The notes beneath the pieces are model-generated. The model searched no databases. It had not been told where the DNA came from and saw only the letters and a list, made by a program, of their open reading frames with translations. From contig NZ_JABWRF020000004.1 in assembly GCF_014268805.2 (NCBI RefSeq), positions 496,001 to 560,000 on the forward strand: a stretch of DNA of 64,000 bases, in the 5' to 3' direction. The position numbers and the translations under genes were made by a program. Below, piece by piece: positions 8,117 through 16,817 of this stretch (positions are counted from its first letter, which is position 1; each line of letters opens with the position of its first letter). This stretch comes from Pseudomonas farsensis. Its GTDB lineage: Bacteria; Pseudomonadota; Gammaproteobacteria; Pseudomonadales; Pseudomonadaceae.

Positions 8117-8863
8117 ATGGACAAGGTCATCGTCATCACCGGCGCCAGCCGGGGCATCGGCGCTGCGACTGCACGATTGGCAGCGCAGCAGGGTTACCAC
8201 ATCTGTATCAATTACCACGCCGACGACCAGGCCGCGCAAGCGGTGCTGGCGCAGGTGCGTGAGCTGGGCGCCAAGGCCATTGCAGTGCGCGCTGACGCCA
8301 GCGTGGAAGATGAAGTGGCGCAGTTGTTCCAGCGCGTCGACCATGAACTCGGCCCGGTCACCGCGCTGGTCAACAACGCCGGCACCATCGCCACGCAAAG
8401 CCGCGTCGATGCAATGTCCGAGTTTCGCCTGCTCAAAGTGATGAAAACCAACGTGGTCGGGCCGATGCTCTGCGCCAAGTACGCCTTGCTGCGCATGGCG
8501 CGGCGCCACGGCGGGCAGGGCGGGGCGATCGTCAACGTGTCATCGGTGGCGGCGCGCCTGGGTTCACCTGACGAGTATGTCGACTACGCCGCCTCCAAAG
8601 GCGCGCTGGACACCTTCACCGTGGGCCTTGCCAAGGAAGTGGCGGGCGATGGCGTGCGGGTCAATGGCGTGCGCCCAGGGTATATCCACACCGGTTTCCA
8701 TGCCCTGAGCGGCGACGCCGACCGGGTTGCCAAGCTTGAGCCTGGTTTGCCGATGGGGCGCGGTGGGCGGCCGGAAGAGGTTGCAGAGGCGATTTTGTGG
8801 CTGCTTTCGGACAAGGCCTCGTATTCCACTGGCAGCTTCATAGACCTGGGCGGTGGGCGCTGA
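8117..8863 (+). CDS. SDR family NAD(P)-dependent oxidoreductase
   Basis: 248 residues. The Rossmann motif TGASRGIGAA is at residues 8-17, VNNAG at about 91, the catalytic serine in VNVSSVA, and the YAASK Tyr-Lys pair at about 156-160; RPGYIHTGFH and GSFIDLGGGR close the fold. All catalytic residues are present, so it should be an active carbonyl or hydroxyl oxidoreductase in the cytoplasm. It resembles sugar or steroid-type glucose dehydrogenase-like SDRs, but the substrate cannot be named. It has its own transcription unit after the emrB terminator and ends 11 bases before the convergent kinase gene. Confidence 0.9.
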   Translation: MDKVIVITGASRGIGAATARLAAQQGYHICINYHADDQAAQAVLAQVRELGAKAIAVRADASVEDEVAQLFQRVDHELGPVTALVNNAGTIATQSRVDAMSEFRLLKVMKTNVVGPMLCAKYALLRMARRHGGQGGAIVNVSSVAARLGSPDEYVDYAASKGALDTFTVGLAKEVAGDGVRVNGVRPGYIHTGFHALSGDADRVAKLEPGLPMGRGGRPEEVAEAILWLLSDKASYSTGSFIDLGGGR

Positions 8864-8874
8864 GGCGCTGCCGC

Positions 8875-10878
8875 TCAGCCTTCGAGTAATTCGCGTACTT
8901 TCAGGGTCAGATCGTCGATGGCAAATGGCCTGCCCAAGCGTGCCGTGGCCGCACTAACTGGTATGTCCCCCAGCGCGCGGCTTGAATCGTAGCCGGTGAT
9001 GAACAGCGCGCGCAGGCCAGGGTACAGCGCCATGGCTTCATCAATCAGCTCGGGCCCGTCGAGCCCACCGGCTGGGCTGAAATCGGTGATCAGCAGGTCG
9101 GGTGCCAGGCCTGCACGCAAGGCATGCAGCGCAGCTGCGCCGGTGTCGAAGGTGCTGACCTGGTAGCCCTGCTCGCGCAACACTTCGCTGATGATCTGGC
9201 GCATGGCCTGCTGGTCTTCTACCAGCACTACCCAGCGTAACGGGTTATTGGCCTGCGCTGGCAGCTGCTGCTCAGGTGGTTCAAGTGCGGCAGGCGCCTG
9301 ATCGCGGGGAAGATAGATCTCGACCAGGGTACCGTGCTCCGGGCTCGACTGGATGCTGAGCTGGCCACCGGACTGGCGCACGAAACCATACGCCATCGAC
9401 AACCCCAGGCCCGTGCCTTGGCCCAGCGGTTTGGTGGTGAAAAATGGGTCCAGGGCCCGCGCCGAGGTCTGCGGGCTCATGCCGGCACCATTGTCCTCAA
9501 CCTGCAACTGCAGGTAGTCGCCGGCTGGCAGATCCAGCGCCTGGGCCTGGGCGCTAGTGAGGATGAGATTCGCGCAGGCCAGGGTCAGGCTGCCGCCGCC
9601 AGGCATGGCGTCGCGGGCGTTGATGCACAGGTTGAGCAGGGCGTTCTCAAGTTGCGAAGGGTCGACGCATGCTCGCCAGTACCCTGGCCGGGTCAGGTCC
9701 AGCAGGTGAATGTGCTTGCCAAGCGATGTGCTTATCAGCGGCTTCATGTCTTGAACCAAGGCATGGATGTCGACAGGGCGCGGGGCCAGGGTCTGGTGCC
9801 GGGCGAAGGCGAGCAGCCGTTGCACCAGATGAGCGGCGCGTGCAGCGTTGTCCTGGGCGGTCTCGATCAGTTGCTTGACGTCGGCAGTACGCGCCTGCCC
9901 AAGGCGTGTGTCGGCAAGCTCCAGCGCAGCGCTGATGCCGCCAAGCAGGTTGTTGAAGTCGTGGGCTATGCCGCCGGTCAACTGACCCACGGCTTCCATC
10001 TTTTGCGCATGCCGCAACGCGTCTTCTGTATCACGCAGCCGCTGTTGCTCGATCATGCGCTGCGTGATGTCGTAGGCGAACAGATAGGCGCCGAGTATAT
10101 GGCCCTGAGTGTCGCGCAGCAGGTTGAAACGCATCTCGAAATGCCGCTCGGCGGGCGGTATTCTCACCAGGACGTTCTCGATGAACACTTCGCCAGCCAG
10201 TGCTCGCTCCCACAGTGCCAGCAACTGTGCGTGGGCTTCGGGGTAGGTTACCGGGTGGTCGCGTAATGATTTGCCCAGCGCCGGCACTGGCAGGTTCAGC
10301 ATGTGCAAAGTGTGGCGTGCAGTGCGGTTTATCGCCTGCAGGCGCATGTTCGAATCGACCACCACCACGTTGGCCAGGCTGCTGTCGACCAGTTGCGCGT
10401 ACCAACTGCGCTCCGCTACGGCCTGGTCCAATTGTCCGTCGCGGGGCCGCAGGCCTGAAGGGGGCTGCCAGTCGTCGCGGCATTCGTGAAACAGCACGCC
10501 CATGCGGCGGGCGCTAGCAGGCTCCAGGCGGTAGATGGAGACCCGCAGATCACGCCCGGTGGCCTCCAGGCGTTGCTCGATGTGCTTGGGTTCGCCGGTG
10601 TGCAGTACCGAAGCGTAATGCCGGATCCACGCGTCGGCCTCTGCGGGCAGGCTTTCACGCAGCGTGCGGCCGATAATCTTGCGCAAGCCTGAGTGGCGGG
10701 TGCAGGCGTCATTGGCATACACATAGCGGTAATCGCTGATGGGGCCGTGGGGCCCGTCGATCAGCTCGACAATGCAAAACCCTTCACGCATGCGCGCGCG
10801 CAGCCATTCGAAGCGCTGCGTATCGTCCCCTGGCTGGGCGTCGGGCATGGCCCAGAAGGGCGCGTCGTTGTCTGACAT
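8875..10878 (-). CDS. PAS-PAS hybrid histidine kinase with C-terminal receiver domain
   Basis: 667 residues from the ATG at 10878-10876; no transmembrane segment, so the sensor is cytoplasmic. PAS-like domains occupy about 15-130 and 165-285 (DITQRMIEQQRL linker). The HisKA box GGIAHDFNNLLGG places the phosphorylated His near 306, followed by the N box LCINARDAMPGGG, the G1 box DNGAGM and the G2 box GTGLGLSMAYG. The receiver starts near 545 (VVLVEDQQAMRQ) with its phosphorylatable Asp near 599 (LITDFSP). The lysine normally found in the KPF motif is arginine (LGRPFAIDDL). No separate response regulator is adjacent. The signal is unknown. Confidence 0.92.
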   Translation of the reverse strand: MSDNDAPFWAMPDAQPGDDTQRFEWLRARMREGFCIVELIDGPHGPISDYRYVYANDACTRHSGLRKIIGRTLRESLPAEADAWIRHYASVLHTGEPKHIEQRLEATGRDLRVSIYRLEPASARRMGVLFHECRDDWQPPSGLRPRDGQLDQAVAERSWYAQLVDSSLANVVVVDSNMRLQAINRTARHTLHMLNLPVPALGKSLRDHPVTYPEAHAQLLALWERALAGEVFIENVLVRIPPAERHFEMRFNLLRDTQGHILGAYLFAYDITQRMIEQQRLRDTEDALRHAQKMEAVGQLTGGIAHDFNNLLGGISAALELADTRLGQARTADVKQLIETAQDNAARAAHLVQRLLAFARHQTLAPRPVDIHALVQDMKPLISTSLGKHIHLLDLTRPGYWRACVDPSQLENALLNLCINARDAMPGGGSLTLACANLILTSAQAQALDLPAGDYLQLQVEDNGAGMSPQTSARALDPFFTTKPLGQGTGLGLSMAYGFVRQSGGQLSIQSSPEHGTLVEIYLPRDQAPAALEPPEQQLPAQANNPLRWVVLVEDQQAMRQIISEVLREQGYQVSTFDTGAAALHALRAGLAPDLLITDFSPAGGLDGPELIDEAMALYPGLRALFITGYDSSRALGDIPVSAATARLGRPFAIDDLTLKVRELLEG

Positions 10879-10942
10879 GAGTTGGATCCGAAATTGGTGA
10901 GGCCAACTATAGCTATTTGCCAGACCTCGCGCACGGCCCCGC

Positions 10943-12376
10943 TCAGAAAGATCTGATGATAGTGCCCAGGGTCGCCATGGCCTGTTCTGCGGCGTCGCCC
11001 CAAGGGCTGCCGTAATTGAGGCGAATACAGTTACCGAAACGCCGGGTCGGCGAGAAGATGGGCCCCGGTGCAATGCTGATACCTTGTGCCGAAGCCATAT
11101 GGAACAGCTTCAACGCGTCCATCTGTTCGGGCAGTTCCAGCCACAGGAAGTAGCCGCCCGAAGGTTGGCTGACACGGGTTTGCGCCGGGAAGTGCCGGGT
11201 AATGGCGGCAAGCATGTTGGCCTGCTGGCCCTCCAGCGCATAGCGCAAGCGGCGCAGGTGGCGGTCGTAGCCGCCATGCTGCAGGTAGTCGGCAATCGCC
11301 GCTTGTGCTGGCATCGATGCACACAGCGAGGTCATCAGCTTGAGCCGTTCGATTTTCTGCGCAAAGCGCCCAGCCGCCACCCAGCCGATGCGGTAGCCCG
11401 GTGCCAGGCTCTTGGCGAACGAGCCGCAGTGCATCACCAGCCCTTCGGTGTCGAAGGCCTTGGCCGGTTTCGGCGCCTGCTGCGAGTAATACAGCTCGGC
11501 GTACACGTCGTCTTCGATCAGCGGCACTTGGTGGCGCTTGAGCAATTCCACCAGTTGTTGTTTCTTCGCCTCCGGCATGCTCGCGCCAACCGGGTTCTGG
11601 AAGTTGGTCATGCACCACACGGCCTTGACCGGGTGTTTGTCGAGGGTTTGTGCAAGCACTGCCAGGTCCATGCCTTCGCGCGGGTGCACCGGAATTTCCA
11701 CCGCCTTGAGCTTGAGCCGCTCCAGTATCTGCAAACAGGCGTAGAAGGCCGGCGCCTCAATGGCCACCAGATCGCCCGGTTGGGTCACTGCCTGCAAGCA
11801 CAAGTTCAAGGCTTCCAGGGCGCCGTTGGTGATCAACAGCTCTTCCATGGGCAGCATCAGGCCGCCAACCATGTAGCGCAGGGCAATTTGCCGGCGCAGT
11901 TGCGGGTTGCCAGGCGACAGGTCGGTCACCACTACCCGAGGGTCCATGGCCCGGCTGGCGCTGGCCAGCGAACGGGCCAGGCGCTGCAGCGGGAACAGCA
12001 TGGGGCTGGGGAAGGCCGAGCCGAAGGGCACGGTGTGCGGGTCCTTGATCGAGTCGAGGATCGAAAACACCAGCCCGCTGACATCGACATCGGTGGACTC
12101 GCCCGCCGGCACCTGCACTTCAGGCTCGCTGAACGGGCGCGGGGTGTGGGCGTTGACGAAGTAGCCCGAACGCGGCCGGGCTCGGATCAGCCCGCGCCGC
12201 TCCAGCAGGTAATAAGCCTGGAACACCGTGGACGGGCTGACCCCGTGGGTCTGGCTGGCGTAGCGCACCGACGGCACCCGCTCCCCGGGGCCGAGCACCC
12301 CGGTGCGGATCAGTTCGGCGATGTCGTCGGCAAAGCGTTCGTAGCGTTTCATGTTGTTCTGCACAGGCAAGGTCAT
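10943..12376 (-). CDS. MocR-type regulator (GntR winged helix fused to aminotransferase fold)
   Basis: 477 residues from the ATG at 12376-12374; a second ATG at 12352 is also possible, since neither has a strong ribosome binding site. The N-terminal GntR helix-turn-helix is at about 10-75 (IRTGVLGPGERVPSVRYASQ, VSPSTVFQAYYLLERRGL). The class I aminotransferase fold follows (LLITNGALEALNLCL, TNFQNPVGASMP, IEDDVYAEL), with the PLP-binding lysine in SFAKSLAPGYRIGW. MocR/PdxR regulators use PLP or a PLP-amino acid adduct as effector. The gene starts 15 bases after ccoG on the same strand, so the two may share a transcript. The target is unknown. Confidence 0.93.
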   Translation of the reverse strand: MTLPVQNNMKRYERFADDIAELIRTGVLGPGERVPSVRYASQTHGVSPSTVFQAYYLLERRGLIRARPRSGYFVNAHTPRPFSEPEVQVPAGESTDVDVSGLVFSILDSIKDPHTVPFGSAFPSPMLFPLQRLARSLASASRAMDPRVVVTDLSPGNPQLRRQIALRYMVGGLMLPMEELLITNGALEALNLCLQAVTQPGDLVAIEAPAFYACLQILERLKLKAVEIPVHPREGMDLAVLAQTLDKHPVKAVWCMTNFQNPVGASMPEAKKQQLVELLKRHQVPLIEDDVYAELYYSQQAPKPAKAFDTEGLVMHCGSFAKSLAPGYRIGWVAAGRFAQKIERLKLMTSLCASMPAQAAIADYLQHGGYDRHLRRLRYALEGQQANMLAAITRHFPAQTRVSQPSGGYFLWLELPEQMDALKLFHMASAQGISIAPGPIFSPTRRFGNCIRLNYGSPWGDAAEQAMATLGTIIRSF

Positions 12377-12390
12377 CCCAGTGTACCGGC

Positions 12391-13800
12391 TCAGCGATTC
12401 ATCGGCGCAACGAAGCGGCTTTGCGCTGTGGTGCGGATGCCGGGTTGGTCGCTGTCCTGAAGTTCGAACGTCAGTGGTTGCGAGCTGCTGGTGGGGCGGT
12501 CGGCAAGCAGTGCTACCGACACGGCCTGCTCGCTCATTTCGCCTGCGGCCAGGGTGAAGGTGGTGCGACCGTGCAGCTCGAAGCCCTCGGCATCCGTCAG
12601 GCGCAGGTTGTACTGCTGAGGTTCGTTGGTCTTGTTGATGATCTTGAGCAGGTAGATGTTCTCGATCTGCCCCTGGGCGTTTTCGCGGAACAGGCCGCGG
12701 TCCTTGATCACGTCCATCGACACCATTGGGCGCCATTGCAGGGCCAGAATGAGCGCGCCGATCATCACCACCAGCGCGGTGGCGTAGCCCAACAGGCGCG
12801 GGCGCAGCCACTGGGTGGTACCGCCTTGCAGGTTGTGCTCGGACTTGTAGCCGACCAGGCCGCGGGCGTAGCCCATCTTGTCCATGACTTCGTCGCAGGC
12901 ATCAATGCAGGCCGCGCAGCCGATGCAGGCCATTTGCAGGCCTTCGCGAATGTCGATGCCAGTAGGGCAAACCTGCACGCACAGGGTGCAGTCGATGCAG
13001 TCGCCCAAGCCTTGCTGGCGCGGGTCGCTGCCTTTCTTGCGCGGCCCGCGGGCTTCGCCACGGCTTGGGTCATAGGCCACCGCCAGGGTGTCCTTGTCGA
13101 ACATCACCGCCTGAAAACGTGCGTACGGGCACATGTGCATGCACACCGCTTCACGCAACCAGCCTGCGTTGATGTAGGTAGCGGCGGTGAAGAACAGCAC
13201 CCAGAACAACGCCACGCCGCCCAGCTCGAAGGTGAGCAGCTCCAGCGCCAGTGGGCGGATGGGGGTGAAGTAGCCGACAAAGGTCAGCCCGGTCAGTAGC
13301 CCGATGGCCAGCCACAGCGTGTGCTTGAGGCTGCGCCGGGCCAGCTTGGACAGGCTCCAGGGTGCGGCAGCCAGCTTGATGCGCTGGTTGCGGTCGCCTT
13401 CGCAGACCTTTTCGCACCACATGTACAGCCAGGTCCAGGTGCTTTGCGGGCAGCTGTAGCCGCACCACACCCTCCCGGCGAAGACGGTAATGGCGAACAG
13501 GCCGAACGCTGCGATGATCAGCAGCGCCGACAGCAGGATGAAATCCTGTGGCCAGAACGTCGCGCCGAAAATATGGAATTTGCTCTCGGCCAAGTCCCAT
13601 AGCACGGCCTGGCGGCCATTCCACTGCAGCCAGGCAGTGCCGAAGAACAGCGCAAACAGGGCACCTGCGAAGCTTATGCGCAGGTTGCGGTAGAAGCCGG
13701 TGAAGCTTCGGGTATGAATGCCGCCGCCTGGCTGGCTTTTGCTCTTGTCGGCGGCGGCGGGGGCAATCTCGATCACACGGAAAGGGATACGGTCGCTCAT
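12391..13800 (-). CDS. ccoG: Cytochrome c oxidase accessory protein CcoG (RdxA/FixG family)
   Basis: 469 residues with about five transmembrane segments in the first 215 and one near 340. The polyferredoxin core has two 4Fe-4S motifs, CIDCTLCVQVCPTG and CIGCAACIDACDE, plus the NapH-like GRVWCGYSCPQS and CMHMCPYARFQ. The C-terminal domain is immunoglobulin-like. CcoG is the membrane-bound cupric reductase that supplies copper for assembly of cbb3 oxidases. It normally sits beside ccoNOP or ccoIS; here it stands alone upstream of a MocR gene, so it is probably an extra copy. No clear Anr (TTGAT-N4-ATCAA) box is visible upstream. Confidence 0.95.
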   Translation of the reverse strand: MSDRIPFRVIEIAPAAADKSKSQPGGGIHTRSFTGFYRNLRISFAGALFALFFGTAWLQWNGRQAVLWDLAESKFHIFGATFWPQDFILLSALLIIAAFGLFAITVFAGRVWCGYSCPQSTWTWLYMWCEKVCEGDRNQRIKLAAAPWSLSKLARRSLKHTLWLAIGLLTGLTFVGYFTPIRPLALELLTFELGGVALFWVLFFTAATYINAGWLREAVCMHMCPYARFQAVMFDKDTLAVAYDPSRGEARGPRKKGSDPRQQGLGDCIDCTLCVQVCPTGIDIREGLQMACIGCAACIDACDEVMDKMGYARGLVGYKSEHNLQGGTTQWLRPRLLGYATALVVMIGALILALQWRPMVSMDVIKDRGLFRENAQGQIENIYLLKIINKTNEPQQYNLRLTDAEGFELHGRTTFTLAAGEMSEQAVSVALLADRPTSSSQPLTFELQDSDQPGIRTTAQSRFVAPMNR

Positions 13801-13921
13801 GGTTCATCGCTCATCAGGCCTGGATCAGGCTTGGGCACTATGGCCGCCGAACTGTTTGCAGCACAGACTCAGCTAAGGCGATAAAAACCGGATCAGATTA
13901 ACCCCTGTATAGACGCAGCCC

Positions 13922-14161
13922 TTAGATTATCGAGCCTGGCGAGGTGGTCTTCAGATGCCTGCGGCTATCTACCGCACCTGCAACAGTCAGCGCATCGGCC
14001 TCGGCTTCGGTAATCGGAATGCGTTCCCCAGCCAGAATCGCCACCGACATGCGCAGTTGCTCATCGGTCACGATCTCGACCTCAGGGCCGGTGCCTTCCA
14101 GGCGAATGTGGTCGCCGATCAGGGTGCAGTGGCGGGTTTGGGCATCAACTTCAACAGGCAT
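13922..14161 (-). CDS. DUF3203-like small protein
   Basis: 79 residues starting MPVEVDAQTRHC. The sequence is acidic and predicted mostly beta then helical (DHIRLEGTGPEVEIVTDEQLRM, then ITEAEADALTVAGAVD), resembling the Pseudomonas-specific DUF3203 family in length and ending. No signal peptide or membrane segment is visible. It lies between ccoG and the divergent mgtC with 120 bases to ccoG. Function unknown. The family assignment rests on remembered similarity rather than a search. Confidence 0.65.
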   Translation of the reverse strand: MPVEVDAQTRHCTLIGDHIRLEGTGPEVEIVTDEQLRMSVAILAGERIPITEAEADALTVAGAVDSRRHLKTTSPGSII

Positions 14162-14312
14162 GGCGCAATCCTCCAGCGGTGACAGTTACAGATTGCGACC
14201 GCAGCGTGGAGAGGGTTGTTGCATCGAACCGCTCGGTGGTGCCGATGGCACCCGCGCCGCAGGCTGTGGTCGGTGTTGTAAGAGGCTTCAGCGGTTAAAG
14301 GAGAACAGTCAA

Positions 14313-14843
14313 TTGGAAACACTATGGGCAACCGTGGTTTCGGCGATCCAGGCCGAGTTTGCCGATATCACCGATGAACGCGAAGTGACCCGCGTGCTGG
14401 TGCGCCTGCTGATGGCAGCGGTGCTGGGTGCGGTACTGGGCTTTGAACGCGAGAGCAAAGGCAAGTCTGCCGGGGTACGCACCCACATGCTGGTATCGCT
14501 GGGGGCGGCCCTGTTCGTGCTGGCGCCGAGCATGGCCGGGGCCGATGAACAGGCGCTTAGCCGGGTGATTCAGGGCATCGTCGCTGGCATCGGCTTTTTG
14601 GGCGCTGGCACCATTCTCAAGGGTAATGGCCGCGACACCAGCCATGTCAAAGGCCTGACCACTGCTGCCGGGCTATGGATGACCGCGGCCATCGGCACGG
14701 CGGCGGGCATGGGGCGTGAGGCTACAGCGCTGATCAGCACCGTGTTGGCGCTACTGGTGCTGGGCACCATGCCAAAGCTTGTGGAGAAGGTTGAAGCGGA
14801 CAACGAGGAAAAACGCCGCGAAGAAGAGGGCGGTGAGCGCTGA
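14313..14843 (+). CDS. MgtC/SapB family membrane protein
   Basis: 176 residues from a TTG at 14313 preceded by AAAGGAGA, the best binding site in the region; the open frame upstream of it is not protein-like. The family core is evident: RLLMAAVLGAVLGFERESKGKSAGVRTHMLVSLGAALF, then IVAGIGFLGAGTIL, VKGLTTAAGLWMTAAIG and a last helix before a charged tail (EADNEEKRREEEGGE). It has four to five transmembrane helices in the inner membrane. MgtC proteins modulate the F-type ATP synthase and adaptation to low magnesium in some bacteria, but this short form lacks the C-terminal ACT-like domain of virulence MgtC, so its role is uncertain. Confidence 0.9.
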   Translation: METLWATVVSAIQAEFADITDEREVTRVLVRLLMAAVLGAVLGFERESKGKSAGVRTHMLVSLGAALFVLAPSMAGADEQALSRVIQGIVAGIGFLGAGTILKGNGRDTSHVKGLTTAAGLWMTAAIGTAAGMGREATALISTVLALLVLGTMPKLVEKVEADNEEKRREEEGGER

Positions 14844-14882
14844 TGCGGCGGGAGGTGGCGTTTTACGAAGGCCAGGAAGCAC

Positions 14883-14930
14883 TGAGGGGAGCCTAAGCTC
14901 CCCTCAAAGTTGTTGCCTGCTCTTTTTTTA
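14883..14930 (+). terminator. Rho-independent terminator after mgtC
   Basis: Perfect 10-base arms TGAGGGGAGC (14883-14892) and GCTCCCCTCA (14897-14906) with a CTAA loop, followed after 15 bases by a run of T residues at 14922-14930. It lies 40 bases past the mgtC stop. The distance from stem to T tract is longer than usual, so termination may be inefficient. Confidence 0.6.
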
Positions 14931-15432
14931 TTATTGAGACCGGCCTTTTGTTGTTTTTGTCAGCCATCGCCTCGGTACCGCAGGGCCCCCAACCGGGGCC
15001 AAGAGCAAACATATTTTTTTGAGCGCTGACCTGCATTTATCCAGTGGATCCGACCTTGACTGCCGCTACCTTGCCGGTAGTTTTATTGTCCTGTGTCCGG
15101 TCGCGGGTTTGACTGCCAGGCAGCTCACCCTGAAAAGCACGTCTACTTCAAAAAAATCTGCTAGCTACGCTTCTGCCGTGTTGTTCTTGTTATGTCAGAA
15201 CCGTTTCGTCTTGTTTTTATTGGGTGTCGCTGTTTTTTTGTTTTTGTTGTGCAAGAGATATAGCAGGTGCCGTGCCAACTTTATAAATCCTTTTAAAAAC
15301 AATGACTTATCTATTTTGATCGAAAGTTGATCACCCGAAATTTTGTCGATTTGTTTCCCTGTTACCCGATTTTCTCTCGCCAGGTGTGGGCGAGGTAACA
15401 CTTCACCCACACCTGTGTGACATTCGTGTGAC
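14931..15432. other. AT-rich gene-free stretch with a hairpin next to mvaB
   Basis: About 500 bases with no convincing gene. From about 15140 to 15340 the composition shifts to runs of T and A (for example GTTTTTTTGTTTTTGTTG), unlike the GC-rich surroundings. A frame open over 15019-15330 starts at TTG without a binding site. At 15381-15415 a hairpin with 10-base arms CAGGTGTGGG/CCCACACCTG lies 18 bases past the mvaB stop; it lacks a T tract on the mvaB strand. A direct repeat TTGATC-N5-TTGATC is at 15315-15331. Confidence 0.5.
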
Positions 15433-16332
15433 TCAACCCGCGCTGCCCGCCCGTGCGACCCGCGAGCCAGTGGCGCGGCCCAGTACTGCACTGATGCGCA
15501 GGCCGGCGGCGATCAGCTTGTCCAGGTCTATGCCGGTTTCAATCCCCAGCCCTTGCAGCATGTACAGCACATCTTCAGTGGCAATGTTGCCGGTAGCGCC
15601 CTGGGCGTACGGGCAGCCGCCCAGGCCCGCCACGGAGCTGTCGAACACGGCGATGCCTTCGAGCAGGCTCGCGTAGACATTGGCCAGCGCCTGGCCGTAG
15701 GTGTCGTGGAAGTGCCCGGCCAACTGCTCGCGTGGCACCTGCTGGGCCACCACCTCGAATAGCCGTCGGGTATCACCGGCGGTGCCGGTGCCGAGGGTGT
15801 CGCCCAGCGACACCTCATAGCAGCCCATGTCGTGCAGCGCGCGGGCTACCGGGGCCACTTGCTCAGCGCTGACGCGCCCCTCGTACGGGCAGCCCAACAC
15901 GCACGATACGTAGCCGCGCACCCGCACCCCATGCTGTTGCGCGGCCTGCATGATGGGCTCGAAACGCGTGAGGCTTTCGCTGACCGAGCAGTTGATGTTG
16001 CGCTGGGAGAACGCCTCAGTGGCGGCTGCGAACACCGCCACTTCCTTGACCCCGGCCGCCAGGGCATCCTCGAAGCCGCGCAGGTTGGGGGCGAGCGCCG
16101 CATAGGTAACACCTGCGCGCTGCTCGATGCCGGCGAATACTTCGGCAGAACCCGCCATTTGTGGCACCCACTTGGGCGAAACGAAACTGCCCACCTCGAT
16201 GTAGCCGAGCCCGGCGTCGGTGAGGTCGTTCACCAGTTGTACCTTGTCGGTAACACTGATGGGCTGGGCTTCGTTCTGCAGGCCGTCGCGCGGGCCAACT
16301 TCGACCAGGCGCACTTTGCGGGGCAATGACAT
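15433..16332 (-). CDS. mvaB: Hydroxymethylglutaryl-CoA lyase
   Basis: 299 residues from the ATG at 16332-16330, AGGAA 7 bases upstream. It is a DRE-TIM metallolyase: VEVGPRDGLQNE (catalytic Arg and metal-binding Asp), VGSFVSPKWVPQMA, SLGDTLGTGT, the metal ligands HFHDTYGQALAN, and the signature loop GLGGCPYAQGATGN with the catalytic cysteine. It cleaves HMG-CoA to acetyl-CoA and acetoacetate, the last step of leucine breakdown. Its stop-proximal neighbour upstream on the same strand is a LiuR-like MerR regulator 20 bases away, but liuABCD are not present here, so the pathway is split over the chromosome. Confidence 0.95.
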   Translation of the reverse strand: MSLPRKVRLVEVGPRDGLQNEAQPISVTDKVQLVNDLTDAGLGYIEVGSFVSPKWVPQMAGSAEVFAGIEQRAGVTYAALAPNLRGFEDALAAGVKEVAVFAAATEAFSQRNINCSVSESLTRFEPIMQAAQQHGVRVRGYVSCVLGCPYEGRVSAEQVAPVARALHDMGCYEVSLGDTLGTGTAGDTRRLFEVVAQQVPREQLAGHFHDTYGQALANVYASLLEGIAVFDSSVAGLGGCPYAQGATGNIATEDVLYMLQGLGIETGIDLDKLIAAGLRISAVLGRATGSRVARAGSAG

Positions 16333-16352
16333 GGCGGGGTTCCTGTAGCGGA

Positions 16353-16754
16353 TCAACGGTGATCAGGGCGGGTATCGAGGGTGGCAGCCAGTGCCTGTTC
16401 GCAGCGCTCCTGGGCGGTATCGAGCTCAAGGTGCATCTGCTGGATATCGAGCATCTGCTGCTCAAGCTGGGCACGGCGTTCAGCGATCTTGCCGAGCATG
16501 CTGTTGAGCTGCTTCTGATTGCCGCCGCTGGGGTCGTACAGCTCGATCAGTTCGCGGCACTCGGCCAGCGAGAAACCGATGCGCTTGCCGCGCAGAATGA
16601 GCTTCAAGGTGACCTTGTCCCGCGCCGAATAGATGCGCTCCATGCCACGACGCTCGGGGCTGAGCAGCCCTTGCTCTTCGTAAAAACGGATGGCCCGGGT
16701 GGTGATGTCCAGTTCACGGGACAAGTCGGAGATGCTGTAGGTCTGGCTGCTCAT
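16353..16754 (-). CDS. liuR: MerR family regulator, LiuR-like
   Basis: 133 residues. The MerR helix-turn-helix is at 5-45 (YSISDLSRELDITTRAIRFYEEQGLLSPERRG, RIYSARDKVTLKLILRGKRIGFSL), followed by the family's long dimerisation coiled coil (LGKIAERRAQLEQQMLDIQQMHLEL). There are no metal-binding cysteines in the C-terminal loop, as in LiuR, which responds to branched-chain acyl-CoA metabolism rather than metals. It is directly upstream of mvaB with a 20-base gap, and co-transcription is likely. The LiuR name is by similarity and context and not certain. Confidence 0.85.
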   Translation of the reverse strand: MSSQTYSISDLSRELDITTRAIRFYEEQGLLSPERRGMERIYSARDKVTLKLILRGKRIGFSLAECRELIELYDPSGGNQKQLNSMLGKIAERRAQLEQQMLDIQQMHLELDTAQERCEQALAATLDTRPDHR

Positions 16755-16817
16755 GGTGTGGCTCGAAGGGCTGGTGGGGCTAACCTAAGGCCAGCTTGAC
16801 GTATGCGTCAAGCTTGG

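Noticed and set aside
6401..8509. 702-codon open frame on the minus strand
   Set aside because: It is antisense to emrB and the SDR gene, is rich in His/Gln/Arg as expected from a GC-skewed shadow frame, and has no domain.
11084..12460. 458-codon plus-strand open frame
   Set aside because: Antisense to the MocR gene and without recognisable protein features.
13801..13921. Anr/FNR box before ccoG
   Set aside because: No TTGAT-N4-ATCAA match could be found in the gap.
15019..15330. 103-codon frame in the AT-rich gap with a hydrophobic stretch
   Set aside because: TTG start without a ribosome binding site; hydrophobicity follows from T-rich DNA rather than protein selection.
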